Shown here: positions 1 to 5,506 of the stretch, piece after piece
How positions within the stretch are numbered: the stretch's first letter is position 1
Layout: each line of letters begins with the position of its first letter
NCBI GenBank assembly: GCA_023251195.1
Contig: JAHEZG010000246.1
Span: 1 to 5,915 of the forward strand
Source: Chitinophagaceae bacterium
Lineage (GTDB): Bacteria > Bacteroidota > Bacteroidia > Chitinophagales > UBA10324
DNA length: 5,915 nt
Direction of reading: 5' to 3'
The notes under the pieces: generated by a model
Told to the model about the DNA's origin: nothing
The model's database searches: none
Seen by the model: only the letters and a program-made list of their open reading frames with translations
Made by a program: the position numbers and the translations under genes

Positions 1-76
1 AAGCCAAATCAACGATTCCGCTTACATTGGTCCGAAATTACAACGCTTCAGTATTTTAAATATCAATGAAAAATAA
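1..76 (+). CDS. Possible 3' end of an upstream gene, reading frame unresolved
   Basis: All three forward frames are open from the window edge almost to the next start codon, so this is probably the last 18-24 codons of an upstream gene. Frame 2 ends at TAA 74-76 with a K/N/I-rich tail (..RFSILNINEK). Frame 1 ends at TGA 67-69, which would give a 4-base ATGA overlap with the acyltransferase start. Frame 3 ends at 57-59. I lean weakly to frame 2 from amino-acid composition. In frames 1 and 2 the stop overlaps the next gene, which would suggest a shared operon. The product cannot be identified from so short a piece. Confidence 0.35.
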   Translation, partial: SQINDSAYIGPKLQRFSILNINEK

Positions 77-1187
77 AACCCATTTCCATACGCTTGATGC
101 GTTGCGCTTTTTTGCCTTTTTGATGGTCTTTTTTTTACACATTCCTATTCAGGGTAATTTTACTGTATTTGAATTTCTGAAACAAAACGGAAGCCTTGGT
201 GTTATTTTCTTTTTTGTTTTAAGCGGTTTCCTGATTACCTATATATTGGTAAATGAAAAATTAAATGAAGGGCAAATTCACCTCGGTAAATTTTTTTTTC
301 GAAGGAGCTTCAGAATCTGGCCATTGTATTTTTTGATGGTGGCAGTTGCCTTTTTAACGCCTTACAATTTTGCAGATAAAATCGGAATGCACATGGTTGG
401 CGGCGGATATGTGCCTGATTGGAAATTTTCTTTTACTTTTTTAGAGAATTATAAAATGCTATTGGCTGATAATTTTCCTCGAACGACCCCGCTTCCGGTA
501 TTTTGGTCGTTATGTATTGAAGAACATTTTTATCTTATCTGGATGCTCGCTTTGTTTTTAATTCCTGTTAGCCGATTGCGTTATTTTTTTATAATAACAA
601 TATTAACAGGTATAATTTCAAGATGGGTTGAAATGAAAATTTCAACTAATTCTATGATCAGCAGCAACGATATTTTTACAAACATTGATTTGTTTTCATC
701 CGGTGCCTTGCTAGGTGCAGCGGTTGCCAAAAATTACAATCGAATTGAAACAAAAATAAATAGCCTTAGCTTATTTATAAAAGCCGGATATTTATTGTTC
801 ACTGTTTTTGCCATTTTATTTCACAATTTGATTTTTCCATGGGAAAATCCAATCAGCAGAATTGTTTCACAAACATTTTATGGCTTTTTATTTACTGGTG
901 TAATCGCGTTGTTTATGAATGGTAATTCAAAATTCCGAATAGCTGATACCAACATTTTGTCGCGCCTTGGCAATATTAGTTACGGCCTATATGTTTATCA
1001 TATCTTCTGCATTCATTTGCTGTTTCAATATTTTCTTAAAAACAAAATATTAATTGATAGCTGGAGTAAACTTGGCTTCTTTATAATCATTTCCTTTTTC
1101 AGCACAGTTTTCATAAGTCAGTTTTCCTATACCTATTTTGAAAAACCATTTCTTTTACTCCGAGAAAAAATTAAATTTAAATCGTAA
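66..1187 (+). CDS. Acyltransferase-3 family membrane protein (OafA/YrhL-like O-acyltransferase)
   Basis: This is a multi-pass inner-membrane enzyme of 373 aa, the usual length for a stand-alone acyltransferase-3 protein. Family members move acetyl or other acyl groups onto surface sugars such as O-antigen, exopolysaccharide or peptidoglycan. The family signature is visible in order: LDALRFFAFLMVFFLH (residues 10-25, with the conserved His25), the arginine-rich FFFRRSFRIWPLY (76-88, Arg79/80/83), VFWSLCIEEHFYLIW (145-159, matching the usual WSL..E..FYL with Glu152/153), ISYGLYVYH (304-312) and the terminal YTYFEKPF (355-362). Hydrophobic segments alternate along the whole length and there is no C-terminal SGNH domain. 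The ATG at 66 begins directly before the first motif. The 5' end may overlap the upstream gene, so it may be co-transcribed with it. A run of nine T at 291-299 encodes Phe76-78. The acceptor substrate cannot be read from sequence. Confidence 0.95.
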   Translation: MKNKTHFHTLDALRFFAFLMVFFLHIPIQGNFTVFEFLKQNGSLGVIFFFVLSGFLITYILVNEKLNEGQIHLGKFFFRRSFRIWPLYFLMVAVAFLTPYNFADKIGMHMVGGGYVPDWKFSFTFLENYKMLLADNFPRTTPLPVFWSLCIEEHFYLIWMLALFLIPVSRLRYFFIITILTGIISRWVEMKISTNSMISSNDIFTNIDLFSSGALLGAAVAKNYNRIETKINSLSLFIKAGYLLFTVFAILFHNLIFPWENPISRIVSQTFYGFLFTGVIALFMNGNSKFRIADTNILSRLGNISYGLYVYHIFCIHLLFQYFLKNKILIDSWSKLGFFIIISFFSTVFISQFSYTYFEKPFLLLREKIKFKS

Positions 1188-1311
1188 TAGAATGAAAATT
1201 CAGATTCTTCATCTGCAACATGCCAAATTAATAATTACAAACAGTAGGGTATAAAATTCAAACTATTTTTTACATCTAACTCATTCTGACTATTAACTAA
1301 AAATCAATAAA
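1188..1311. other. Intergenic region before the secreted three-repeat protein
   Basis: This is AT-rich sequence with no recognisable gene. The only structure I find is a 5-bp stem CAGAT/ATCTG (1201-1205 with 1211-1215), with no T-run after it. A promoter for the downstream gene is expected here, but no convincing TTG plus TAnnTTTG pair is visible. The nearest is TATTTTTT around 1264-1271. Confidence 0.5.
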
Positions 1312-3099
1312 ATGAAAAAGGCAATTCTGCTTACAATCGTTTTTATTATTGAATTGAATTTAAACTCATATGCGCAGGTAATTGTGAATGAAAATTTTAC
1401 AACAGGTTGGGATTGGTTCACCACTTCTTCTTCGGAAATTATCATTGATAAAAAAGCAGATGCATACAACTGGGATAGAAAAACAACAGGTTGGTATTGC
1501 ACCTGGAAGCCGTGCGAATTAATTCAGTCGGCTGATTATAAAATTTCGTGTGAAGTAAAACATATCAGCGGTGTGAGTGATCACGGGGCCGGCTTGATGT
1601 TCGGGCAAAAAGATTTGGATAATTTTTTCTCGCTGCAAATCAGTGCAAATGGTTTTTATGTTTTGTATGAAGTGAAAGGCGGGCAATGGTATACGCTCAT
1701 TGACTGGACAACTTCCGTCAACATCATTCAAGCAAATGAAAACTGGAATGAAATAGGAATTCAAAAATCGGGAACAGATTGGCAAGTGTTCATCAATGGA
1801 AAACCTGAAAAGAAAACCGCAGTGAAACAATTTTATGGAACACAAATAGGATTTATTGTTGATGACATTCAGAAAATAAAATTCGATAATCTGAAAGTTG
1901 AAATCAGCGCCGAAGGAGTTTCGGCACAATCTACTTCATTATGGGAAGAAACTTTTTCTGACAACTCGCGCGGTTGGGTTACAGGCAAAGGCGATTATGG
2001 AAACACATTAATGGAAGGCGGAATGATTAAACTCACCGGAACAACAGAAGGAAATCTGCGAAATGAAATGCCAACCACAATGGATTTCACAAAAGATTTT
2101 TCTATCACATCAATTGTTACACATCAAAGCGGGACAAAAAATTTCGGATACGGAATTCTATTCGGCGGAAGTGAAGCAGGATATTTCTGGTGCTTTTTAA
2201 TTTCTGCTAATGATGGATATATATTTTTTCAGAAAGGGCCGAAGGGAAGTCAGGATATAATTATTCCATGGACTTCAAGTGCGTGGGTGAATAAAGGCAA
2301 TGAAGCAAATACGCTGATGGTAAAATCGGAAGGCGGCGATTTTAAATTGTATGTCAATAATCATTTGCTTACATCACTCGGCCAGCGCAAAGCATTTGGC
2401 AACCGCATTGGATTGTATGTTGGGAACAAGCAGGAAGTGTGGTTCGATAACATCGCTATTTCTACTGTGCAAACAGAAAGCAATGAAAATGTTTTGCTGC
2501 AGGAAAATTTTAACGATGCAAACAGCGCTTGTGTGAAAAGCAACAATGATTATTATTCCTACATCAGCAAGGACAACAAGTTGTATGTGGAGTTGAACAA
2601 CAGCAATGCAAATTATTCATGCGACCTTTCAAACACCAACTTTAACTATGTATCTAACTATTCAGTTAGTGCTGATATGGTGAAAGGTTGCGATACCATA
2701 GAGTCGGGTATTGGAGTAATGGTGAATAAAAATGTTGCCTACTTCTTTACACTTTATGAACGATATTTTATTGTTTCAAAAAGTGATGGCACCGGAAACC
2801 AAATAATAGTGCGCGGTGCAGGTGTGGATGAAGGGACGATTTCGAAGTGGAAACAAATTAATTACATGACCGGTGCTGAAACACAACCGGGTTTTTCAAA
2901 ATCCATCCGCAGTGGAGTGTATGCAAGCAACCAGCTAAAAATTGAAGTGCATGGTTCGCAAATTATTTTCTTCGTGAATAATCAGCAGGTTGCTACTATT
3001 GATGATTCAAGTGCAGTTAGTATTACAAATGTTGGTGCTTATGCTACCGGAAATCCGGGAACAGTAATCTTTGATAATTTTAAAGTGGTGAAACAATAA
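1312..3099 (+). CDS. Secreted protein of three LamG/concanavalin-like repeats, function unknown
   Basis: This is a 595-aa exported protein. Residues 1-21 form a signal peptide (MKK, then a hydrophobic stretch, then ..SYA before Gln22) with an unusual Glu14 in the core. The rest is three diverged repeats at about 24-198, 209-385 and 393-594. Each opens with an acidic motif plus Phe (NENF 26-29, EETF 212-215, QENF 397-400). Each then has a central G-x-G-[LI] strand (GAGLMFG, GYGILFG, ESGIGVM) followed by a tyrosine/phenylalanine-rich strand. Next comes an 'x-F/Y-x-V/I-N-[GN]' strand (VFINGK, LYVNNH, FFVNNQ), and each closes with FDN[LIF]. This layout fits the jelly-roll fold of LamG, DUF1080 and other concanavalin-like domains, usually sugar- or surface-binding. 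I infer the fold and do not see a catalytic motif. No T9SS sorting domain follows repeat 3. The next gene starts 10 bases downstream, so co-transcription is likely. A glycan-binding role is a guess. Confidence 0.9.
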   Translation: MKKAILLTIVFIIELNLNSYAQVIVNENFTTGWDWFTTSSSEIIIDKKADAYNWDRKTTGWYCTWKPCELIQSADYKISCEVKHISGVSDHGAGLMFGQKDLDNFFSLQISANGFYVLYEVKGGQWYTLIDWTTSVNIIQANENWNEIGIQKSGTDWQVFINGKPEKKTAVKQFYGTQIGFIVDDIQKIKFDNLKVEISAEGVSAQSTSLWEETFSDNSRGWVTGKGDYGNTLMEGGMIKLTGTTEGNLRNEMPTTMDFTKDFSITSIVTHQSGTKNFGYGILFGGSEAGYFWCFLISANDGYIFFQKGPKGSQDIIIPWTSSAWVNKGNEANTLMVKSEGGDFKLYVNNHLLTSLGQRKAFGNRIGLYVGNKQEVWFDNIAISTVQTESNENVLLQENFNDANSACVKSNNDYYSYISKDNKLYVELNNSNANYSCDLSNTNFNYVSNYSVSADMVKGCDTIESGIGVMVNKNVAYFFTLYERYFIVSKSDGTGNQIIVRGAGVDEGTISKWKQINYMTGAETQPGFSKSIRSGVYASNQLKIEVHGSQIIFFVNNQQVATIDDSSAVSITNVGAYATGNPGTVIFDNFKVVKQ

Positions 3100-3109
3100 A
3101 AAAAACAGA

Positions 3110-3490
3110 TTGAAAAATATTCTGATTCTTTTCCTTTTCTGTTACACTTCAGTTTATACGCAGACAAGCCCGCAACTTTCAATTGACTCCACAAGAGTTG
3201 ATGCGAAACTGATAGTTGGTTTTTGGGAATCTTCTGATTCAAAAAAATATCGAATTGAATTTATTGATGAGCAATGGGCAGTGAAATTGAAAGCTGATGT
3301 TGGAGTTGCTGGTGGTTATTTTTTTTCAAAAGATTCTTTGAACCGAATTACAATGAATGGATACGCACCTAACTGGCCTCCCTACGATTGCGGTTTAAAA
3401 CTCATTTCTATTGATACTTTGGAAATAGCCACAAGGTGTTTTATGTGCGAAGCCATCAAGAGCAAATTTGTGAGGGTAAGGGAAAAATAA
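3110..3490 (+). CDS. Small exported protein, TTG start, lipocalin-like pattern, unknown function
   Basis: This 126-aa protein must start at TTG 3110. No ATG or GTG lies upstream in frame before the stop at 3089-3091, and the first internal Met is residue 82. Starting at the TTG gives a proper signal peptide (MKNILILFLFCYTSVYTQ). Cys11 has no lipobox before it, so it is more likely cleaved by signal peptidase I than lipidated. The mature part has alternating short strands (IVGFWESSDSKKYRIEF, 35-51; LKLISIDTLEIATRC, 96-110). The 'VGxWE' opening and the closing strand 'SKFVRV' resemble small lipocalin-like beta-barrels, but that is inference. Cys94, Cys110 and Cys113 include a C-x2-C pair. The gene lies 10 bases after the three-repeat secreted protein and probably shares its mRNA, perhaps depending on translation from that gene because its own start is weak. 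Confidence 0.72.
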   Translation: MKNILILFLFCYTSVYTQTSPQLSIDSTRVDAKLIVGFWESSDSKKYRIEFIDEQWAVKLKADVGVAGGYFFSKDSLNRITMNGYAPNWPPYDCGLKLISIDTLEIATRCFMCEAIKSKFVRVREK

Positions 3491-3556
3491 ATCACTCCAA
3501 TCATTTAATCACAAAAATCATAGTTCAGACAATTTGAAAAGTTAAGTTTGAGAGCG
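3491..3556 (+). repeat. Direct repeat block A, upstream copy (A1)
   Basis: This 66-base block begins right after the stop codon at 3488-3490. It matches 4319-4384 without gaps, with 62 of 66 bases identical by hand alignment. It is non-coding. It contains TTCAGACAATT (3524-3534), which recurs at the right end of the hairpin element at 3662-3672. Confidence 0.9.
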
Positions 3557-3563
3557 CTGGAAA

Positions 3564-3672
3564 AAATATCTGAATTAGGATTTAAAGATTAGAAGATTTA
3601 TAGGATGTATACAAAATCGAAAAACAAAATCCTATCTATCCTGTAATCCTAAAAACCTTAATTCAGACAATT
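3564..3672. repeat. Long imperfect inverted repeat (hairpin element) with 8-base periodic arms
   Basis: The core arms are 3569-3606 and 3629-3667. The reverse complement of the right arm aligns with the left arm with one 1-base gap and several mismatches, and pairing continues outward to about 3564 and 3672. The loop is about 22 bases. The left arm reads as consecutive octamers AGGATTTA, AAGATTAG, AAGATTTA, TAGGATGT (3577-3608). The right arm reads AATCCTAT, CTATCCTG, TAATCCTA, AAAACCTT, AATTCAGA (3628-3667). From memory this resembles an intergenic repeat family common in Bacteroidota. It has no open reading frame and no T-run, so it is not a normal intrinsic terminator. It splits block A1 from block B1, while the other repeat copy lacks it. 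Confidence 0.85.
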
Positions 3673-3711
3673 GCAGCGGCGCGAGGGGAGAAACAACAAC
3701 ACACTAAAAAA
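3673..3711 (+). repeat. Direct repeat block B, upstream copy (B1)
   Basis: This 39-base block starts GCAGCGGCGCGAG and ends in ACACTAAAAAA. It matches 4414-4452 at 37 of 39 bases. It ends 37 bases before the antitoxin ATG, so it lies in or just upstream of the toxin-antitoxin promoter region. Its GC-rich start stands out against the AT-rich surroundings. Confidence 0.88.
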
Positions 3712-3727
3712 TGAAAGTTTGATTCCA

Positions 3728-3735
3728 TATCTTTG
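3728..3735 (+). promoter_or_regulatory. Candidate Bacteroidota -7 box (TATCTTTG) for the toxin-antitoxin operon
   Basis: TATCTTTG matches the TAnnTTTG consensus exactly and ends 13 bases before the antitoxin ATG, implying a very short leader. No TTG lies at the expected -33 distance (about 3702-3711 is A-rich), so the promoter is only half supported. Part of the region upstream is repeat block B1. Confidence 0.4.
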
Positions 3736-3748
3736 AAAAAAAATTACA

Positions 3749-3961
3749 ATGAAAGTTCTACTCGATGTTAAAGACAGCAAAGCAGATTTTTTTATTGAGC
3801 TGGTTAACAATCTTGGATTTGTGAAAAAGGTGGAAGAGCAACACGAGCCAACCAAGAAACAAATTTTACAAGAACTGAAGCGGGCAGTAATTGAACTGAA
3901 CCTGATTGAACAAGGGAAGCTGAAAGCAAGACCAGCCAAAGAATTATTGGATGAGCTATAA
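3749..3961 (+). CDS. Antitoxin of a type II toxin-antitoxin pair
   Basis: This 70-aa protein lies directly upstream of, and overlaps, a RelE/HigB-like toxin. That is the usual antitoxin-first order. It starts with a strand-like MKVLLDVKDSKADFF followed by the helical stretch IELVNNLGFVKKV (residues 16-28). A charged hinge (30-36) leads to a long helix QILQELKRAVIELNLIEQGK (38-57) and the tail KARPAKELLDEL (59-70). The C-terminal half has the look of an antitoxin tail that wraps around and blocks its toxin. I recognise no classic ribbon-helix-helix or HTH DNA-binding domain, so how it would control its own promoter is unclear. The ATG at 3749 follows an A-rich leader with no Shine-Dalgarno. 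The antitoxin role rests on position and on the tail, since the family itself is poorly named. Confidence 0.78.
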   Translation: MKVLLDVKDSKADFFIELVNNLGFVKKVEEQHEPTKKQILQELKRAVIELNLIEQGKLKARPAKELLDEL

Positions 3962-4277
3962 GGTTTCTTCTATTCCATTATTTGATGCGCAGGCAAAGCG
4001 ACTTGCGAAAAAATATCCATCGCTAAAAAAAGAATTGCTTGGACTGATTGAATCACTTGCTGAAAATCCAACACAGGGAAATTCGATGGGGAAAAATTTT
4101 TATAAAATAAGATTGGCGATTTCTTCAAAGGGAAAAGGAAAATCAGGTGGAGCAAGAGTGATTACTTATTTGAAAGTAGTGCAGGAAAATATTTATCTCG
4201 CTTCCATTTATGATAAATCAGAACAGGTTGACATCTCGGTTAAAGAGCTTGAGAATATTTTGAAAATGCTTCCGTGA
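3951..4277 (+). CDS. RelE/ParE-superfamily toxin (RelE/HigB-like)
   Basis: The protein is 108 aa, a typical size for this superfamily of small toxins, most of which cleave mRNA at the ribosome. Visible features are an N-terminal strand and helix pair rich in lysine (FDAQAKRLAKKYPSLKKEL, 11-29) and FYKIRLAISSKGKGKSGGAR (50-69), which leads straight into a hydrophobic strand (VITYL, 70-74). Near the end are the strand IYLASIYDKSE (81-91) and a closing helix (VKELENILKMLP). Arg54, the basic KGKGK run (60-64), Arg69, Tyr87 and Lys89 are candidates for the active or RNA-binding surface. That is inference from family pattern. Its ATG lies inside the last codons of the antitoxin (11-base overlap), which points to translational coupling that keeps antitoxin made first. 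It is full length, with no sign of decay. A ParE-type gyrase poison is less likely given the GKSGGAR signature. Confidence 0.88.
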   Translation: MSYKVSSIPLFDAQAKRLAKKYPSLKKELLGLIESLAENPTQGNSMGKNFYKIRLAISSKGKGKSGGARVITYLKVVQENIYLASIYDKSEQVDISVKELENILKMLP

Positions 4278-4287
4278 AAATACTTTA

Positions 4288-4311
4288 CCGCAGAAGCGCA
4301 AAGCCGCGGAG
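4288..4311. repeat. GC-rich intergenic element with 8-base period
   Basis: Ten bases after the toxin stop codon come three consecutive octamers CCGCAGAA, GCGCAAAG, CCGCGGAG, then a run of A. The pattern resembles, from memory, a widespread intergenic repeat of the ACCGCAGAGGCGCAGAG type. CCGC at the left can pair with GCGG at the right, but the stem is too short and lacks a following T-run for a terminator. Only one copy is in this window. Confidence 0.6.
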
Positions 4312-4318
4312 AAAAAAA

Positions 4319-4384
4319 ATCACACCAATCATTTAATCAAAAGAATCATAGTTCAGACAATTTGAAAAGTTAAGTTTGTGAGCG
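4319..4384 (+). repeat. Direct repeat block A, downstream copy (A2)
   Basis: This is the second copy of the 66-base block at 3491-3556, with four substitutions and no gaps. The start-to-start distance is 828 bases, enclosing the whole toxin-antitoxin operon. Confidence 0.9.
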
Positions 4385-4392
4385 TGAGGAAA

Positions 4393-4420
4393 CCTGCTGC
4401 TGAAAACACACAGGCAGCGG
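4393..4420 (+). other. Small stem-loop between repeat blocks A2 and B2
   Basis: CC(T)GCTGC at 4393-4400 can pair with GCAGCGG at 4414-4420, giving 7 pairs with one bulged T and a 13-base loop. The right arm is the start of block B2. In the upstream copy the left arm is absent, replaced by the large hairpin element. No T-run follows, so it is not called a terminator. Confidence 0.4.
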
Positions 4421-4452
4421 CGCGAGAGGAGAAACATCAACACACTAAAAAA
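4414..4452 (+). repeat. Direct repeat block B, downstream copy (B2)
   Basis: This 39-base block is 37/39 identical to 3673-3711. It ends 61 bases before the lipoprotein ATG at 4514. Similarity between the two loci stops abruptly after the shared ACACTAAAAAA. Confidence 0.88.
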
Positions 4453-4513
4453 AGGAACAACAACTAAATAGAAAAATATATTTTCGTCTCATCATAAAAC
4501 AAAAAACTAAAAC

Positions 4514-5497
4514 ATGGAAAAATATTTTTTAGCTGTAATAGCTTTTGTTGGATTGATTATAATGAATTCATGTGGTGTGACAGATGATAGAGAATCAATA
4601 GCTCGTAATTTTCTTCAGGAAAAAATTTCTTCCGAATCAAAGTCCACTTTTAAAGTTGATGATTTCTCAAAGACGAATGGGTATGAACAGGATTTAATGG
4701 GAATGAAGATTTATACTATTGAATTTCAAACTGACATATCAACTACACAAGAAATATGGAAGCGTGGAGATTTACTTTCCGGATACTGGGGGGATTTTAG
4801 TGTTTGGACTCAAGCGCCAACTGGATGGGAAGCATCAGCAAGTCTTCATAAGCACTTTGGGCAAAACGCGAAATTCCACTTCACTGGAGAATGTCAACTT
4901 CAACAAACTGAAAATGGTTGGCGTGGATTAAAATATAAAATGAAATCAATGCAAACTTTAAGCGAAGGTTCGGCTTCAACTAACTCAAGTGGCGTGGGTG
5001 TAGGAAATCCTGGAGCTAACCCAAATGGAAATTACTCTGAAAATAATAATGCTTCATCAACAATTACAAATACAGGGAACTTTAAAGGTGCATGGTTTGA
5101 AATCTGGATTCCTACAAATTTTAAAGTTATACCTTCTTTAAAATCTTCATCTTCGTCTGATGGTTATGAAAGTGCCTTCTTTCGTTCTCCTGATAGCAAA
5201 GTTGAGTTTTATATTTTTTCACCGCAATGGAATGGAGAACCCTCTGACATTGCAGTTAATACTGCAACTGAAAAACAAATTTCTACCGAAAGCAAACCTT
5301 CTGGAAACAACATAATCACTTGGGTCACTATTAAAGCAAATGATGGTCATTACACTCGTGCTTATCAAGATACAAAAGCAAAAGATGGTAGCACTCGATG
5401 GGTTGTTGGAATTAAATATTCTGACCAAAATTCTTATAATAACTATAAGGAAGATTATTTAAAATTTAAAAAATCACTGCAACAATTTGCAGATTAA
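4514..5497 (+). CDS. Two-domain lipoprotein of unknown function
   Basis: The 327-aa product starts with a short signal peptide and a lipobox-like IMNSC, so Cys20 is the likely lipidated residue and the protein would sit on a membrane facing the periplasm or outside. Three parts follow. Residues 21-147 form an N-terminal domain with a KIYTIEFQT strand and a Trp/Gly-rich centre (GYWGDFSVWTQAPTGWEAS, 90-108). Residues 150-185 are a flexible linker rich in Gly, Ser and Asn. Residues 190-327 form a C-terminal alpha/beta-looking domain (AWFEIWIPTNFKVIPS, 193-208; RWVVGIKYSD, 295-304) ending in a lysine-rich helix (YLKFKKSLQQF). The C-terminal layout loosely recalls PsbP/Mog1-type folds, which is only a guess. 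No catalytic motif is recognised. Another lipoprotein gene begins 9 bases downstream, so the two probably share an operon. Confidence 0.87.
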   Translation: MEKYFLAVIAFVGLIIMNSCGVTDDRESIARNFLQEKISSESKSTFKVDDFSKTNGYEQDLMGMKIYTIEFQTDISTTQEIWKRGDLLSGYWGDFSVWTQAPTGWEASASLHKHFGQNAKFHFTGECQLQQTENGWRGLKYKMKSMQTLSEGSASTNSSGVGVGNPGANPNGNYSENNNASSTITNTGNFKGAWFEIWIPTNFKVIPSLKSSSSSDGYESAFFRSPDSKVEFYIFSPQWNGEPSDIAVNTATEKQISTESKPSGNNIITWVTIKANDGHYTRAYQDTKAKDGSTRWVVGIKYSDQNSYNNYKEDYLKFKKSLQQFAD

Positions 5498-5506
5498 AAT
5501 AAAAAC

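Noticed and set aside
1201..1215. CAGAT/ATCTG stem as a terminator of the acyltransferase gene
   Set aside because: The stem is only five base pairs and has no T-run. Such a stem is expected by chance.
1519..1929. 136-codon minus-strand open frame
   Set aside because: It lies wholly inside the secreted repeat protein gene and shows no recognisable domain. The plus-strand product has a signal peptide and internal repeats, so this is a shadow.
3569..3667. Hairpin as an intrinsic terminator for the 3110-3490 gene
   Set aside because: The stem is AT-rich and imperfect, the loop is large and no T-run follows on either strand in the right place.
3658..3939. 93-codon minus-strand open frame across repeat block B1 and the antitoxin
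   Set aside because: It runs through non-coding repeat and is antisense to a gene with clear operon context. Its Ser/Phe/Cys-rich translation is typical of a reverse-strand artefact.
3541..4375. GTTAAGT in both A blocks (3541-3547, 4369-4375) as integron attC core sites around a toxin-antitoxin cassette
   Set aside because: The sequence fits GTTRRRY, but no RYYYAAC partner lies at a suitable distance upstream of the downstream copy, the expected paired arms are missing, and no integron integrase is in the window.
3491..4452. CRISPR array
   Set aside because: There are only two copies of each block, they are 66 and 39 bases long, and genes lie between them instead of spacers.
4719..4931. 70-codon plus-strand open frame within the two-domain lipoprotein gene
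   Set aside because: It is an out-of-frame overlap entirely inside a longer gene with a lipoprotein signal, and it has no family match that I recognise.
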